Shown one piece after another: positions 22,692-33,814 of a stretch of 64,000 bases of DNA. The stretch's first letter is position 1. Each line of letters begins with the position of its first letter. The stretch comes from Calonectria ilicicola (taxonomy: Eukaryota > Ascomycota > Sordariomycetes > Hypocreales > Nectriaceae), in assembly GCA_020809705.1 (NCBI GenBank), contig CP085836.1, positions 186,001-250,000 on the forward strand. Direction: 5' to 3'. The notes under the pieces are model-generated. The model was not told the origin of the DNA. It was given only the letters and a program-made list of their open reading frames with translations, and did no database searches. Made by a program: the position numbers and the translations under genes.

Positions 22692-24196
22692 CTAGGCGCC
22701 CAGTCGCTGTCTTTGCCAATGTGTTTGAGCCGGGATTTCAGGCTGGTTTTGTCCGCCTTCAGATCCTAGCTCGAGAGGGTGCTGTATTATCTCGACCAGA
22801 TCCCCACTGTATCTGTAGGGATCTCCATTGCCTACCCTACTAAATATTTGAAAATACTCTGGAGATAAGTGACGTATTATATCCCAAAGTCGTGACATCA
22901 TAAACATCATTGAAAGAAACTATGTAAATTAGCATTGCTATGTGAAAATTAACCAAACCATAAAGGAACTGACCAGCAATCTATCATGTGAAGTTGATAT
23001 AAAGTAACTTGTCAGGACCATGATGACGCATACAAGTTGTATAATCAACCGACCCTTGTATAGCGAGAGGAAGTAACAAGAACATGCAATCTCGAAAAAA
23101 ATATAGCTTCGAGGGAGATCAGTGGCTTGATCAATGATTTGACTGCATAGCCATATAGCAAAGCAAATATAGGTAATAAGGAGATTGATGAGGCTTATGG
23201 TGAATTGTGATTCATCAGTAGGGAAATCCATGAGGAAATTGAAGCCCTAAAAATCTATTAGTACACTTGAAAAGAAAGGGGAGGCGGGCTTACCTGATCG
23301 AGCATGTGATCAGCTCCTACTATCCATGGTATCCAGACTCCAGTTGGATTTGATTCCATCATTCCTATAATGACCATGCAAAATATTGAAATGGTAGATA
23401 GGAAAGGCAAGAATTTCTGTGTTCGCAGGAGTGCTTTGCGTGGCCATGACATAGAAAAGGTGGGCTCATGATATCGAAGACAGCCATGACATATGGCCAA
23501 GGTGGCAGAGACGCAAGCGTCGGCGATAATGAAATGCTTATTTTCCTGCATGATCACAAAATGAGGTGAGAGTTTGGATTGGAAAATTCGGAGACACAGT
23601 GACCTTCTTATACACCTACGACCAACGGGTGGGGGGTACTGAGAGGAATTAACTAGAACAGGATTCCACGCCATCGGTTCAGGACTAACTATAAGACAAA
23701 GGGCTACCCTATACTAGAAATATTCATTCTACTCAATAGCTTTTGCTGCAACATATTAGCGCTCATCTTGTTGTCCACCAATAACTAACTTACACAAGCA
23801 ACATCGAGGTTTCCATGAAGTACTGGAATAGCCTTGGAATATCGATCACATATATCCGATTTTTTCATTCCTAGTTGAGCTGTGTCTTGGACAAATCCAG
23901 CAAACCTTTCCATAGGTTCACTTGATAGATCAATCTTACTCGACACATCAGCTCCGGCCAATTCATCAGAGGGCATGATTGGCCGGGTGCACTCCAAGTA
24001 GAGCAGCCTAATAGCTTGTTTCTCACGACAAGATAGCTCATCAAATAGCTTTCCCTGGCAAATGCGATTTGATATCCCGAGGCAAACTCTATCATCAAGC
24101 TCACAGGTTGTGTAAACTCGCTGCCATAGGGTGTCAGGGGGGTTTTTTCTGCGACATTGGAGTAACATACTGGCTGTAGGTCCTTGTAAGGACATT
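22692..24196 (-). CDS. Multi-pass membrane protein of unknown function (multi-exon, 5' joints tentative)
   Basis: A soluble N-terminal exon (from Met at 24196, MSLQGPTASMLLQ, to ~23800; Cys-containing, ending LHGNLDVAC at a GTAAGT donor) is followed by hydrophobic exons. These contain a helix (LPFLSTISIFCMVIIGMM, ~23420), a GTAAGC donor at ~23300 with acceptor ~23250 in phase, and three or four more helices (ISLINLLITYICFAIWLC; YIFFEIACSCYFLSLY; IIQLVCVIMVLTSYFI). An in-phase intron (GTCAGT...GCTAAT..ACATAG, ~22971-22919) leads to a last cytosolic-type exon ending at 22692 (PEYFQIFSRVGNGDPYRY). The joint between the first exon and the membrane part did not close in phase in my hands. No family recognised. 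Confidence 0.5.
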
Positions 24197-24892
24197 CGTG
24201 AAGTAGGTGTGGACTGAAAACATGAGAAAATCAAATTAAAATAGATATGAAGGCTCATACTGACGTTTTATGCTCCACCGGCGTCCATTGAACTGATATA
24301 TGCAGACATAGAGTATCCTTTACATCAATATCCATGATAATGGCAGGTCGTATTTTTATCGCAATGTTCATTCAAAATGTGCGAATACATGGGAGCACAA
24401 AATGAAAATGGCATTTTTATACTCAATATCTTCCCGGGTTCTGTTTCACCTTCCACCAATACTCCGAAGTTGAGCGCCCACCCAGCAAGCCACCCCCCTA
24501 GACACATCTTACCATGTGTTTGAGACACGCGGATCATCCATCATTTGGTCGTTCTTAAACAAAAAGCAAAGGGATCTTCTAATTGTACGCACTTGGGGAA
24601 AGAGGCAACAAGCCACCTTGTAAAATGAGACAGGTGTGTGGAGGAGAGTGGGAAATGTTTATCCAATGACTGAGCGAAAGGATTCTTGGCAAGACCCTAC
24701 CAGGGTTCGATAAACCCCCTCGTCACAGTTGGACAACAGACGGTCCACAGGGGGGCTGGTAGTGGAGAACCCAAGGGTGCCCGTACCAATTAGCAGGCTC
24801 AATATTGATTACAACTTCCATAACATTCCACACTGTGTTGCTCCCCGCCCGATCTCCCTTTTTGCGAGGTTTTTGTTTCCCCACATCCTACC
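24197..24892. other. Intergenic with one motif copy
   Basis: A divergent intergenic space between the minus-strand membrane-protein gene and the plus-strand gene at 25.3 kb. It contains a dispersed-motif copy at 24663. A 70-codon minus frame at 24325-24537 is not supported. Confidence 0.4.
24663..24692 (+). repeat. Dispersed intergenic motif, copy 5
   Basis: CCAATGACTGA, GCGAAAGG and ATTCTTGGCAAG, about 470 bp upstream of the membrane-protein gene and 600 bp upstream of the plus-strand gene at 25261. Confidence 0.6.
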
Positions 24893-25200
24893 CAACCTCG
24901 ACCTCCCGTTTGACCTCACGCTCGACCTCCCGTTTGACCTCACGCTCGACCTCACGTCGTGCCTCACGCTTGACCTCACGCTCGACCTCACGCTCGACCT
25001 CACGCTCGACCTCACGCTTGACCTCACGCTTGACCTCACGTCGTGCCTCACGCTTGACCCCACGTCGTGCCTCACGCTTGACCTCACGTCGTGCCTCCCG
25101 CTCGACCTCACGTCGTGCCTCACGCTTGACCTCACGTCGTGCCTCACGCCTGACCCCACGTCGTGCCTCCCGCTCGACCTCCCGCTCGACCTCACGCTTA
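24893..25200 (+). repeat. 12-bp minisatellite, array 1
   Basis: About 25 tandem 12-bp units alternate between CTCACGCTYGAC and CTCACGTCGTGC types. Unit length is a multiple of three, so several frames stay open. The frame leading into the downstream gene reads as Ser-Arg-x-Thr/Ala repeats. Array 2 (27.0-27.4 kb) uses the same units in the same orientation, so the arrays bracket one gene. Confidence 0.95.
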
Positions 25201-25260
25201 CCCTCGTACTCGAAACTCGCTCTTAACCTCCTCGCACTTAACGTACGCCCAGTATCTAAT

Positions 25261-26384
25261 ATGGCCTCTCAACTCCCCACTCCAGCCTTGCAACAACCAT
25301 TCTATCTTGAATATGATTTGGAAACTCACACAACTTTGCACAAAGCTTTTAATTGCATTTACGGAATCCGCAGTGCAGCTGAAAAAGAAAGAACTGCATT
25401 GGCAACGATATCGATACCTAATATTAGAAGACGATTAAAACATATGCTTCCTAAACTTCAAAAGTGCACGGCCCCCGAAGATGATTTCCACAAGGCTATC
25501 TGGCCACTGATCGCTGAAAATCCTACTATCATTGGTCTTGAACAATTTTTTCTTGCTTGTTCTGCCCTAACGCTCAATCAACTATCAGCCCTCTCAGAAT
25601 GCGCGCTTATAAGTCAATTCCCATCGCTTTTTAAACATATTAAGGGGGTAAGTGATGGGCTTAAACTATCACCTAACATGATAACAATTATCGCCGACGA
25701 CATTATAAAACAATGCGGTCGTGAAAGTTCGCTTGGCGGTTAGTTTATCCATTTCCAGTTTATAAAAGGCAAAACTAACTAGCTAAGAACTCATTATAAC
25801 CGCAGTATCTACAATGCATAAAAGCAAGCGAGCTTGTACTGAGGAGCCTGAGCCAAATAACACTGAGCAACCTCAATTGGGAAACACACCTGCAAACTCT
25901 GATCTTCCTCGAATAAATACATTAACAGAACCTGCCATCAAACGAATTCGTTTAGAGGCCCCTGTATCGTCTGGTTCCACCCAATTTGAAGATCGTGAGG
26001 CTGAGCTACAGTTGCTAATCAAGGAACCGCCGAGGCGTAAGTCTGATGGTCTATTGCTCGCGCTATCTTATACTAATAAGTGTAGATGTTTTAATGCAGT
26101 TCGGAAATGCCAATATCGATTGCATACAGAAACTCTTCGGCCTGGGTCCTCTGTTAGAATCTTTAACAACTAGCCGACAATGGGATTGGGAAAGAAGGAC
26201 GTCCTCATCGCCAACAACAAACACCATAAATGCATTAGTTGGAAATCCTGGGGAAGATATTTCATTTACATTAAGGGCTGAGTATGAGAAAGCATGGGGA
26301 ATCATCCAATTTCTTGAATTTAGTTCATCGTCTAAGGCTATGTCTTCACCTGATCCCGATAGCCCACAGATGCTGCCAGGCTAA
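25261..26384 (+). CDS. Three-exon gene of unknown function between minisatellites
   Basis: Model: 25261-25738, 25806-26036, 26086-26384, about 335 aa. Both introns close in phase (GTTAGT...ACTAAC..CCGCAG; GTAAGT...TACTAAT..GTGTAG). The start ATG at 25261 (MASQLPTPALQQP) is chosen because it lies just past the minisatellite; the same frame is open upstream through the repeat, so a longer Ser/Arg-repeat N-terminus cannot be excluded. The N-terminal half is globular and helical (LHKAFNCIYGIRSAAEKER, RRRLKHMLPKLQKC, GLEQFFLACSALTLNQ). The middle has a basic nuclear-localisation-like KSKRACTEE and an IKRIRLE segment. The C-terminal part is helical (CIQKLFGLGPLLESL). I do not recognise the family. 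Confidence 0.7.
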
Positions 26385-26430
26385 GAATCGCTTGTTTTTT
26401 AAGTTAGATTAATCCTTGGGTATGTTCTCT

Positions 26431-26682
26431 TTATGCTGGTTTAATCGATACCACAGCCCGAAATACCCTCACTTTATCGTCTTCATTGACCTCCCACCCA
26501 GAGGGACCCGTGTCATTTGTAGTCTTTTCTTCCTGAGTCTGGCCACTACGGGTGAGACCCACAAGCAAGCCTTTGGCAATAACGACAGATTGTTTCTTAA
26601 TTATAAACGTATGCAGACAATTAATTTGTTCTTCGATGCCCTTTTCTGCATCCTCGCCAACTTTCTTTATCGGTTCGCTCAT
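26431..26682 (-). CDS. Possible small protein, convergent with the 25.3-kb gene
   Basis: An 83-codon ATG-started frame (MSEPIKKVGEDAEKGIEE) with a soluble, charged composition. No domain recognised. It could be a chance frame; it is listed because composition looks protein-like and it does not overlap a better gene. Confidence 0.25.
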   Translation of the reverse strand: MSEPIKKVGEDAEKGIEEQINCLHTFIIKKQSVVIAKGLLVGLTRSGQTQEEKTTNDTGPSGWEVNEDDKVRVFRAVVSIKPA

Positions 26683-27021
26683 CGCCTAAGGATGCGGGGT
26701 CGCGTGCGGCACACTGTTGGGATTAATGTCAATTTCGGCCCAAAAGAGAAGAGCACTTACACAATATTGAAAGGACAGTTACTGTTCGAGGGGTTGAAAT
26801 CCTGAAAGCTGGTGTTAGAGTCGAGTGAAAGGGCATCTTGATGCGATATCAGAACATTAAAGACAAGTTGGGGGAGCCTGATTGTGTTGCTATGATGCCT
26901 AATTCTAAAGGCAACGTGTAAACCTCGCATAATTATGGTCCTAATTTATCAAGGCCCACTATCGCGCAGAATACACGTGACACAGCCATCTCGCCTACCC
27001 TGCCATACACATCTGACCGCT

Positions 27022-27360
27022 CCCGCTATGCCCCACATCATGCCTCGCGTCATGCCTCACGTCGTGCCTCACGCTCGACCTCACGTCGTGCCTCACGCTC
27101 GACCTCACGTCGTGCCTCACGCTCGACCTCACGTCGTGCCTCACGTCGTGCCTCCCGCTATGCCCTACGTCGTGCCCCACGTCGTGCCCCACGTCGTGCC
27201 TCACGTCGTGCCTCACGTTGTGCCTCACGTCGTGCCTCCCGCTATGCCCCACGTCGTGCCTTACGTCGTGCCTCCTGCTAGATCTCGTGCCTAACCTCCC
27301 ATTGTCCCTCCCGCTATGCCTCATGTTGTCCCTCCTGCTGGACCTCACGTCATGCCTGAA
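27022..27360 (+). repeat. 12-bp minisatellite, array 2
   Basis: About 27 tandem 12-bp units of the CTCACGTCGTGC and CTCACGCTCGAC types, plus CCCGCTATGCCC variants in the later part. Same family and orientation as array 1, 1.8 kb away. The half-palindromic CACG-T-CGTG in each unit would let the array fold. Confidence 0.95.
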
Positions 27361-28480
27361 CTCCTGTTATACCTCCTATGTGATACTGTTTGACTTTAAC
27401 AGGCTTCCTGTGTGCTATACTATTGTGGTCTTTGTGTCCTTTATCCAATCACTTAAACGATTAGAATCCATTCAGGTTGTTATCTTCGAGCTCATTTCAC
27501 TAGCTGCGCTTAGTTCCTGCATGACCATTTCCCTGTATTGAATTTCCTACGCGGTAGATGATTCTTCCTGTCCAGAATTTGCCTCTCCTTCTCGTCCATT
27601 GCCTCCATTAGCTCCCTCCATAGATGCATTGTCTCCATTGTTCTCTCCCGCCGATGAATTATCTCCACTAACTGGACTCAGTAGATCGTTTCCTGTCGTG
27701 TTGTCGGTCATGATATCTACCATGTTAGGATGGTCGTTGCTCGAGGAGTAATGTCCATTTTGCTGGCTAGATTCACTGGATGACATTTTCTTTATTCTAA
27801 CCATTAACATGGGTTAATATATGAATCAAATTACTACTCACCGTAGCTTTACGTATGATGGATATGGGACAATGGAGATGAATGACAAATGTTAACAGAA
27901 GGTAGTGGCCAATTCTTCAATTTATATCCGGGCCTGGAAAGCTTACAAGCATCTACTCGTTCGCCTTATCATCGAAAAGCCTCACCTGCAGGTCCTACAG
28001 AGGTTGCATTGCCAACTCACCGTATGTCCAGCATGCTTCATGTGCGGGATAGTTCTTTACGCCTCATTCAGCTAGCCTTGTTCCCGGCCAGTTAGTGGGG
28101 AGAAATCACAATGGGGATCTGCATCACATCTTTTTTCGGGCTACCAAGTCCTAGAAGGGGGAGAGGATCCTGCGGTCACTTGACAGGCCTCGCTTTGGGC
28201 CAACACCCAGCAAGGGTGCATATGCAGCTTACTGGAGTAGAAGCTCTGTTATTGAATCATTCCCATCGGCCCTGGGCTTTGCAAACCAATTTTCGGTCAC
28301 ATGGGGGAAAAATTGCTCATGAGCGCTAATGTTTAAATTACAAATCAAAGCAATTATACTATATAACAACCAAGAAGCCAAATGGGGAAAAACCAAAGGA
28401 GAAAAAAACAGGATGGCAATGACAAGGAGTATAAAAGAAGATTAATACTTATGGGCGCGAATGGTTATGCTACCATAAAG
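27361..28480. other. Intergenic; one doubtful Ser/Asn/Gly-rich small frame
   Basis: A minus-strand frame at 27547-27786 (MSSSESSQQNGHY) encodes a low-complexity Asn/Gly/Ser/Glu-rich peptide of about 79 residues. Nothing else supports a gene, and the plus-strand frames at 27.9-28.3 kb look random. Confidence 0.3.
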
Positions 28481-29631
28481 TTAGCATGGAGTATGAAAAA
28501 TACCGAATAGAGCATACCTTTCAAATTCCAACGTGTCCAATTCTGCTCGCATTCCCTCCGCCAGTCCGTCAATTTCGGTTTCCTCCCAACCAAGCTCATT
28601 TAATGGAATGTGAACCAAAGAATTAGTATCATATTCTTTCAGCCCGTCACAAAGAGTTGTGTCCGTCTTGAGGTTAGGGAAATGCATTTCCAATTGGCCA
28701 ATGATTTCTTCAACAGGGTAAAAGATGCGGCCAGTGCAGTGCTTCAGTTCATCGCATGCGCGCAGCCATCTACACCAGTTAGGATGTGTAGCCCAAGCGC
28801 TCCCTGATGTTGGATCTATGGGTTTTGGAACCAGGAAGTTGATGTGTAGCCTCCCCATCGGCTTGAGGTACTCGTTCATTTGTGCGCAGATCAAATCCAG
28901 TTGGCGTACTCCACGGAGATCTCGAGCAAGTATTACATCGAATTGGTCTCGTGTATAGGGCCATATAGATTCGATAGTGCCCACGTTCGACTCAAAGTTT
29001 TCCAGGCTCCATTTCCCAAGGAAATCAACTTGGCTTAGAACAGTAATGTTTACCTCGGAACACATATTGGAAAAATCACTAGACACAATTAGAATACTTA
29101 AAATATTAACAAGAATAAGAATCTTAGCTTACATTGCCGAAAAAATATCTGGACACGTTAGATCCAAAAGCTCTTGACAATCACCAAGTTCATAATCAAG
29201 AAACTGGGAACCATGATAATATGACCATACGTGATATCTAAAAAGTTAGCAACGAGTAAATATGATCACAGAAGACCTTACTGGTATTCCAAGGCCCGCT
29301 GCGATGCATCATCTATCGGTATCCTACAAGGGCATCAGTCCTGCCACACCGTGTTGAACCGGATGCATTATGCGGTTGCTTACCAAGGAGCTGATCCATC
29401 TGGATATATCTGTATGAGTCTTCCATGAAGAAGCGTTGTCTCAAGCCATGTTGGATTTGGAGGAGCTGGAGTCGAGGGAGGGGCTGGGATGTCAAATGAA
29501 TACTCCTGCCATATGTCGCTCTCTTGAGAGGGAGGTCGTGGAGTTGAGGGTGGAGTCGGGAGTCCAAGGAAGATCCTGCTCTCTACGAGATTCATTGTAG
29601 TTGTCATGATAATATCTGGTAAGACATGCAT
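28481..29631 (-). CDS. LaeA-like class I SAM methyltransferase, divergent (four exons)
   Basis: Model: 29631-29384, 29323-29282, 29237-29133, 29078-28481; all three introns close in phase (GTAAGC, GTAAGG and GTAAGC donors; TTGTAG, TTTTTAG and TGTCTAG acceptors), about 330 aa. A start at 29607 is also possible. A Pro-rich N-terminus (LPTPPSTPRPPS) precedes a methyltransferase fold: ASQRALEYQYHVW, the motif-I position (QELLDLTCPDIFSA), then QFDVILARDLRGV and MNEYLKPMGRLHINF, which match the post-I motifs of fungal LaeA-like enzymes. The glycine-rich SAM loop is not conserved at motif I (T-C-P instead of G-x-G), so catalytic activity is doubtful. The gene itself is undamaged. Confidence 0.7.
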
Positions 29632-29743
29632 GAAAGGGGGTCTATGACAGGGTATTATATATGTCCCAGCGGGACCATGGGAGGGAAGCGCGTGCCAGCT
29701 AGAGCTCGGCAGGTACATCATCACCCAGGAAGTGCCCTGCCAA

Positions 29744-29772
29744 GATGGCTATCGCTGGACTGGGAGCTAAAT
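29744..29772 (-). repeat. Dispersed intergenic motif, copy 6 (reverse orientation)
   Basis: On the minus strand it reads AGCGATAGCC then ATCTTGGCAGGG. It lies between divergent genes, about 115 bp from the methyltransferase start and 170 bp from the plus-strand gene at 29940. Confidence 0.45.
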
Positions 29773-29939
29773 TAGCGCCATATGGGACCCGGCGACAGGC
29801 TTGCTCCTAGCCGTTTAAGGTAAAGCGGTTCGCCTAGCTGTGTCCTAGATGTATTAACCGGACAATAGCCGATATCTCATTTGAGACAACATGTACTCAG
29901 GATACCCTCCTATTCACTTGACGCACACAAACTACATCT

Positions 29940-30840
29940 ATGAAAATGGCCGGCACAAACACCACAGCACGGAAACGACGCTTTTCTTCGCAAATTGAGA
30001 CAGCAAACAAGAAGACCGCCCGAGAAACAGCTAACAATCGAAAAGGCTCAGACCGAGCATCATCCGAGGTGAAAGCGATTTTCAACGGACTCTCCAAGGG
30101 CAAGTTGGACTGGAACATTTATCCAACCTCGAATGAGGTCAACGCGTTGGTGAATCGCTTGACACTATCGCATATCAATCAAGAAACCCGACGTGGAATG
30201 CAAACGAAAGAGCTGCTTGACGTTTATGCCGACTATATGATCGAAGTGCGGAAATGCCCAAGCAACCTTGGAGAACTCAGGATGGCCGAGGCAGTTTTTT
30301 ATAGCGCATGCTATGTCGTCGTTAAGATAGAACTGCCTCCAGACGAGGTGAACCCCATTATGAGAAAATATATAGGCGGTAGCGATGCGTCACTAAAGTC
30401 AAAACGAACCGCGATGCCGAAATGCATCTTGCTTCTGGAAAGGCTTCGCCCATGGTTTCATGAGCGTGTATATGAACTGATACTTCGACGACGTATGTCC
30501 ACTTTAACCCTTTCAAGCTGCATATTAATGTAAATTAGCTGAAAAGTCCTTTGTCGGCTCTTGTTATACCTTCAGCTTCACACACGACATGGTGTTTGAC
30601 CAGTGCTTGGAAAATTATGAAACATGCAAAATCGATACCCCCGCGAACTTGGAGGCCGGTTTCCATGACCTCTACGTTATTGATCTTGTCGCAAGACTCT
30701 TCAACGGAAGAGAAATATATTCGAGGAAGGACCTCGATGACCATTTGTTGACAATATCCTTTAGCGGAGAAAAGTATGGTGAAAGCATGGTGGATTTTAT
30801 GTTGGACTCGACGGATATATGCTTTACTGGTCTATTCTAG
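29940..30840 (+). CDS. Two-exon gene of unknown function, convergent overlap with its neighbour
   Basis: Model: 29940-30492 and 30539-30840 (46-bp intron GTATGT...AAATTAG, phase closing), 284 aa. The N-terminus is strongly basic (ARKRRFSSQIETANKK), suggesting nuclear or nucleic-acid contact. The remainder is a mixed helical domain (RRGMQTKELLDVYADYMIEV, AEAVFYSACYVVVK, PKCILLLERLRPWFHERV, HDLYVIDLVARLFNGREIY). No family recognised. Its stop codon lies inside the last codons of the minus-strand gene ending at 30832, so the two reading frames overlap by 9 bp. It shares an upstream region with the methyltransferase gene. Confidence 0.65.
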
Positions 30841-31463
30841 TTGAAATAATGCAAAGAGCATGATGAATTTACTCTCTGATTTAAACTCCGTATTAGAAAA
30901 GTATAGCGATTGATCAGTCGCCCATTCCCTTTCATCTGGCCCCCCTGTTTGTCCATAGCCATAGAGCAAGATTTTAATGTCTTGATTAGAGAGAAGAGTT
31001 GCAATTCCAAGCCACCCGCTCGGCACTTTGATATTATAGTTGGGTTCAACTCTGTAGACATCGGGTAGCTTTGGGGGTCTTTGCAATTGCCCAGCCCGGA
31101 TCTTGAAAGTGGTCTCAGGTAGTTGAGTCGATTTAAGCTAAAAATGGGTCAGCCAATAAATAGAAATAGTCGATGAAGGGGGTAAATAACCTGAGTTCTG
31201 ATATCATTGAACAGCACCCGAGATTTATCAGAAAGTCCGTAAGTGTATAGTCCTGTAGGTATCCATCCAACTTTTCTTGGCATCTCCTTTGGGATGAGAG
31301 GCGCGATGTCGTTGACTGTGTCCACCCGGGATTTAATTGCATCCGCACCTATGGGAAAGAACCCATAGCGAACTTTCTGGTTCTCTATGGTTTTATTTGA
31401 AATTTCATTTGCAACGCGCTTTTCGTTATTTTCCTCGTCGCCCTGTTTATCCGATCCAGGCAT
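30832..31463 (-). CDS. Two-exon gene of unknown function (192 aa)
   Basis: Model: 31463-31191 and 31137-30832, intron GTTATT...GCTGAC..TTTTAG, phase 0. The start MPGSDKQGDEENN precedes a charged, presumably disordered N-terminus. A compact domain follows (VRYGFFPIGADAI, GWIPTGLYTYG, VYRVEPNYNIKVPSGWLG, ILLYGYGQTGG), rich in aromatic and Gly turns, beta-type. No signal peptide or membrane segment. Family not recognised. It converges on the 29.9-kb gene with overlapping 3' ends, and motif copies 7 and 8 lie 465 and 1068 bp upstream. Confidence 0.6.
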
Positions 31464-31927
31464 TCTCACGCTTCGCAGTCATAAGGATGTTGTGATAGGG
31501 TTTCCTCTTCTTTTTTTTTTTTTCTTTTGGGCCTCAATATGCCTGATTACCCCTCCATCAAGTTGAATTTGTTGCCTCAGGCAGTAACATTTTCATGGCA
31601 AATAATTCGGACAAAATTATTATCTATGTATTCACCAACTCCAATACTCGGAATATCATATCGCTAATCCAGTTATGATCCAGGTTGAGAACCACTACCA
31701 ATTGTTTGGGTCAGTGGATCATACTTGATCCGGATCTTTGCGCCGTCATTTCCGGTTCAGGTGTAATCCCAAACGGAGAAAAGAGGGAACAAGCTCCATC
31801 AGATTTATCCAGGCCTCCAGGGCTAGCTTCATTCGGGAAACCGGTTGACCAGGAGGAACATGGCGCGTTCAGATGTCTCCGTGCGCAGGGTCAAGGGCGG
31901 GTCGACAACCTGAAGCGAAGGGCCTGG

Positions 31928-31956
31928 CCAATCACTGAGCGAAAGTACTCTTGGCA
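31928..31956 (+). repeat. Dispersed intergenic motif, copy 7
   Basis: GCCAATCACTGA, GCGAAAG and ACTCTTGGCAA; nearly identical in its first half to copy 5. Confidence 0.6.
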
Positions 31957-32530
31957 ACGGCAGGGAGGAAGGAGATAACGCCACTAATCATCACCAACAC
32001 ACCAGTGCCAGATAAAAGCAATTATTTGCGTTCGCGCGATAGTAAATTTGGACCAGGTGCCTAAGCTAGGTCGCGGCAACAACATTCGCATAATTTACGG
32101 TAGCTCCAACAGGGCTACCACGGCGAGAACATGGCATGTAAGGAATACGACGCCCCCCGAATTTGCCTGATGGCCACTTCCAGTTTCTCGTTCTATTTCA
32201 AGAGCAGCAAAAAAGCACATATTGCTCTTTGAAATTGATAGTAGGGGTTGGGTGGAAGGAGGAATAGCCAAAACTCAGTGTCTCGCCAAGTTTTGATGTC
32301 ATCTCAAAGGAAGACACGCATGGTATGGGTGATGGTGGTGGTATTGTGGGGCCAAGTATGTAGGAAACTAGTCTAGCTAGGGGCGCGACTTGGCGCTGGG
32401 ACAATTCCCTTTGCTGTCACACCCACGAATTCCAACGAAAGCTTGAAAGATGACCCTGGTGACGTGGCGGCCGCTTGCTCTAGTGTGGAGTGGGATCCGC
32501 GTCAAGGGTGGCAAAGCGCAAGATTTTGAA

Positions 32531-32556
32531 CCAATCACCAAGCGAAAGGGATATTG
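32531..32556 (+). repeat. Dispersed intergenic motif, copy 8 (partial)
   Basis: CCAATCACCAA and GCGAAAGGG, with a degenerate 3' half. Only the left part is conserved. Confidence 0.4.
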
Positions 32557-33814
32557 CTGCTCCAGTGAGATGATCCGCAGTTGACACCTGCAGCTCTCAC
32601 ATACGCCACTCGCTTAACATCTCGTCTTATAAGTCCGCTCTATGAAACGGAACCTCACAAGCAGTTTAACTACTCAGTACCGCAAAATCCGGCAGCGGGA
32701 TTCCACCAGATCACCATGAGACGAGTGGAACCCAATAGGATCAGCAGCTTTTCCGTGTCCCGCCAAAGGTAAGGAGAGTAGTTCGTCAAGCCACCAACGC
32801 CGGGTATCCATCCTCTCCACCCTTTGAATCTTGCACACTAACGGTATTTCTTCTTGTAATATTTATACACGATCTCCCATGCAGTGTCATTGATCAAACC
32901 AATCATCGACACTTCGAATACGGTATCCCAACTTATCTCATCATGAAGACATCAGTTATTGATAATGTCTTGTTATTTTCAAGGCGGCTGGTCGATGCAC
33001 TGCTTTTTTTTCTGCAACACCTTTTACCCTCAGGTATGATGACTAGATTGAATTTAAATCAAAGCTAATTAATATAGAGGACCAGGAAGATCTCGAGGAT
33101 GGATCAACACGTCAGTTAACCGATAGAAATAATGGACCGGATGGGAAACCGCTGTGTTCGGATGGGGTTGATGCTTTTTGGCTTACGAAAAAAAGAGAGG
33201 ACATTCAGGCTATGGATACTCTTCAGTGGGAAGGCGGGAAGGTGGAGGTAGGACGGCGGTGGCGGGAGGGTGGAACTGGCAGGGTGGAAGATGGAATATC
33301 TAAGAGCCCAGGATGGATGAACAAAGATTCTCCAGTGTATCATCCTTATTGTTAAATAGTCGCGCGGAACGCCAAAAAAAAACATGAAGTTATCAGCAGA
33401 TTTCTTGACCCAATGAAGAAACCATCGAGGTTTTAGCATGGGTGATTGTTCTCTGCAGTTCCTTGCAGCACCCACATGTCTTCGTTAAAGACTCGCTGGA
33501 TTTAGGGCGCCAATTTCAATACTACACAACAGGGCAGGAATCATCATGGCCACGGAGAGATATTATATCAACACACATTAGGATTAAATTTACTTTAGAG
33601 AATAGAAGCTTGGCAACAGGGCCCATAAGAACCACAGACTTTTGGTTCCCCGCCCCGTTGGAAGGGAGCAATATAGTAAGCCGCCAACACCTTATGTTCG
33701 TACCCTATACCCCTTCGGTGGTTTCATTTCCCACTGCTTCTTCTGGGAGCAATGTATTACCTGATTCTACTAATCGTAAACATCATAGAATCTCCAGGTA
33801 ATTAATTTGTCAGT

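Larger units (their letters stand above)
31464..33814. other. 2.3-kb intergenic region with two motif copies
   Basis: No supported gene. A T-tract of 17 lies near 31510-31526. Two dispersed-motif copies are present (31928, 32531). Open frames of up to 119 codons near 33.1-33.8 kb exist on both strands with no protein-like signal. Confidence 0.4.

Noticed and set aside
22511..22843. 110-codon plus-strand frame
   Set aside because: Antisense to the last exon of the membrane-protein gene, which joins in phase to upstream exons.
24700..24725. tRNA-like T-loop sequence (GGGTTCGATAAACCCC)
   Set aside because: No acceptor stem, D-arm or anticodon arm can be formed around it.
24809..25195. Arg/Ser-rich minus-strand frame across minisatellite 1
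   Set aside because: An automatic product of a frame-neutral 12-bp repeat, not a gene.
26995..27348. Arg/His-rich frames on both strands of minisatellite 2
   Set aside because: Same reason: the repeat unit length is divisible by three, so all frames can stay open.
24893..27360. CRISPR-like array
   Set aside because: The repeats are contiguous 12-bp units without unique spacers, in a eukaryotic context with introns.
30832..31061. Second minus-strand frame over the 31-kb gene
   Set aside because: The alternative frame does not join to the first exon in phase; the chosen frame does.
32581..33801. Possible genes in the 31.5-33.8 kb gap
   Set aside because: Frames of 60-119 codons on both strands, none with splice-consistent extensions or protein-like composition.
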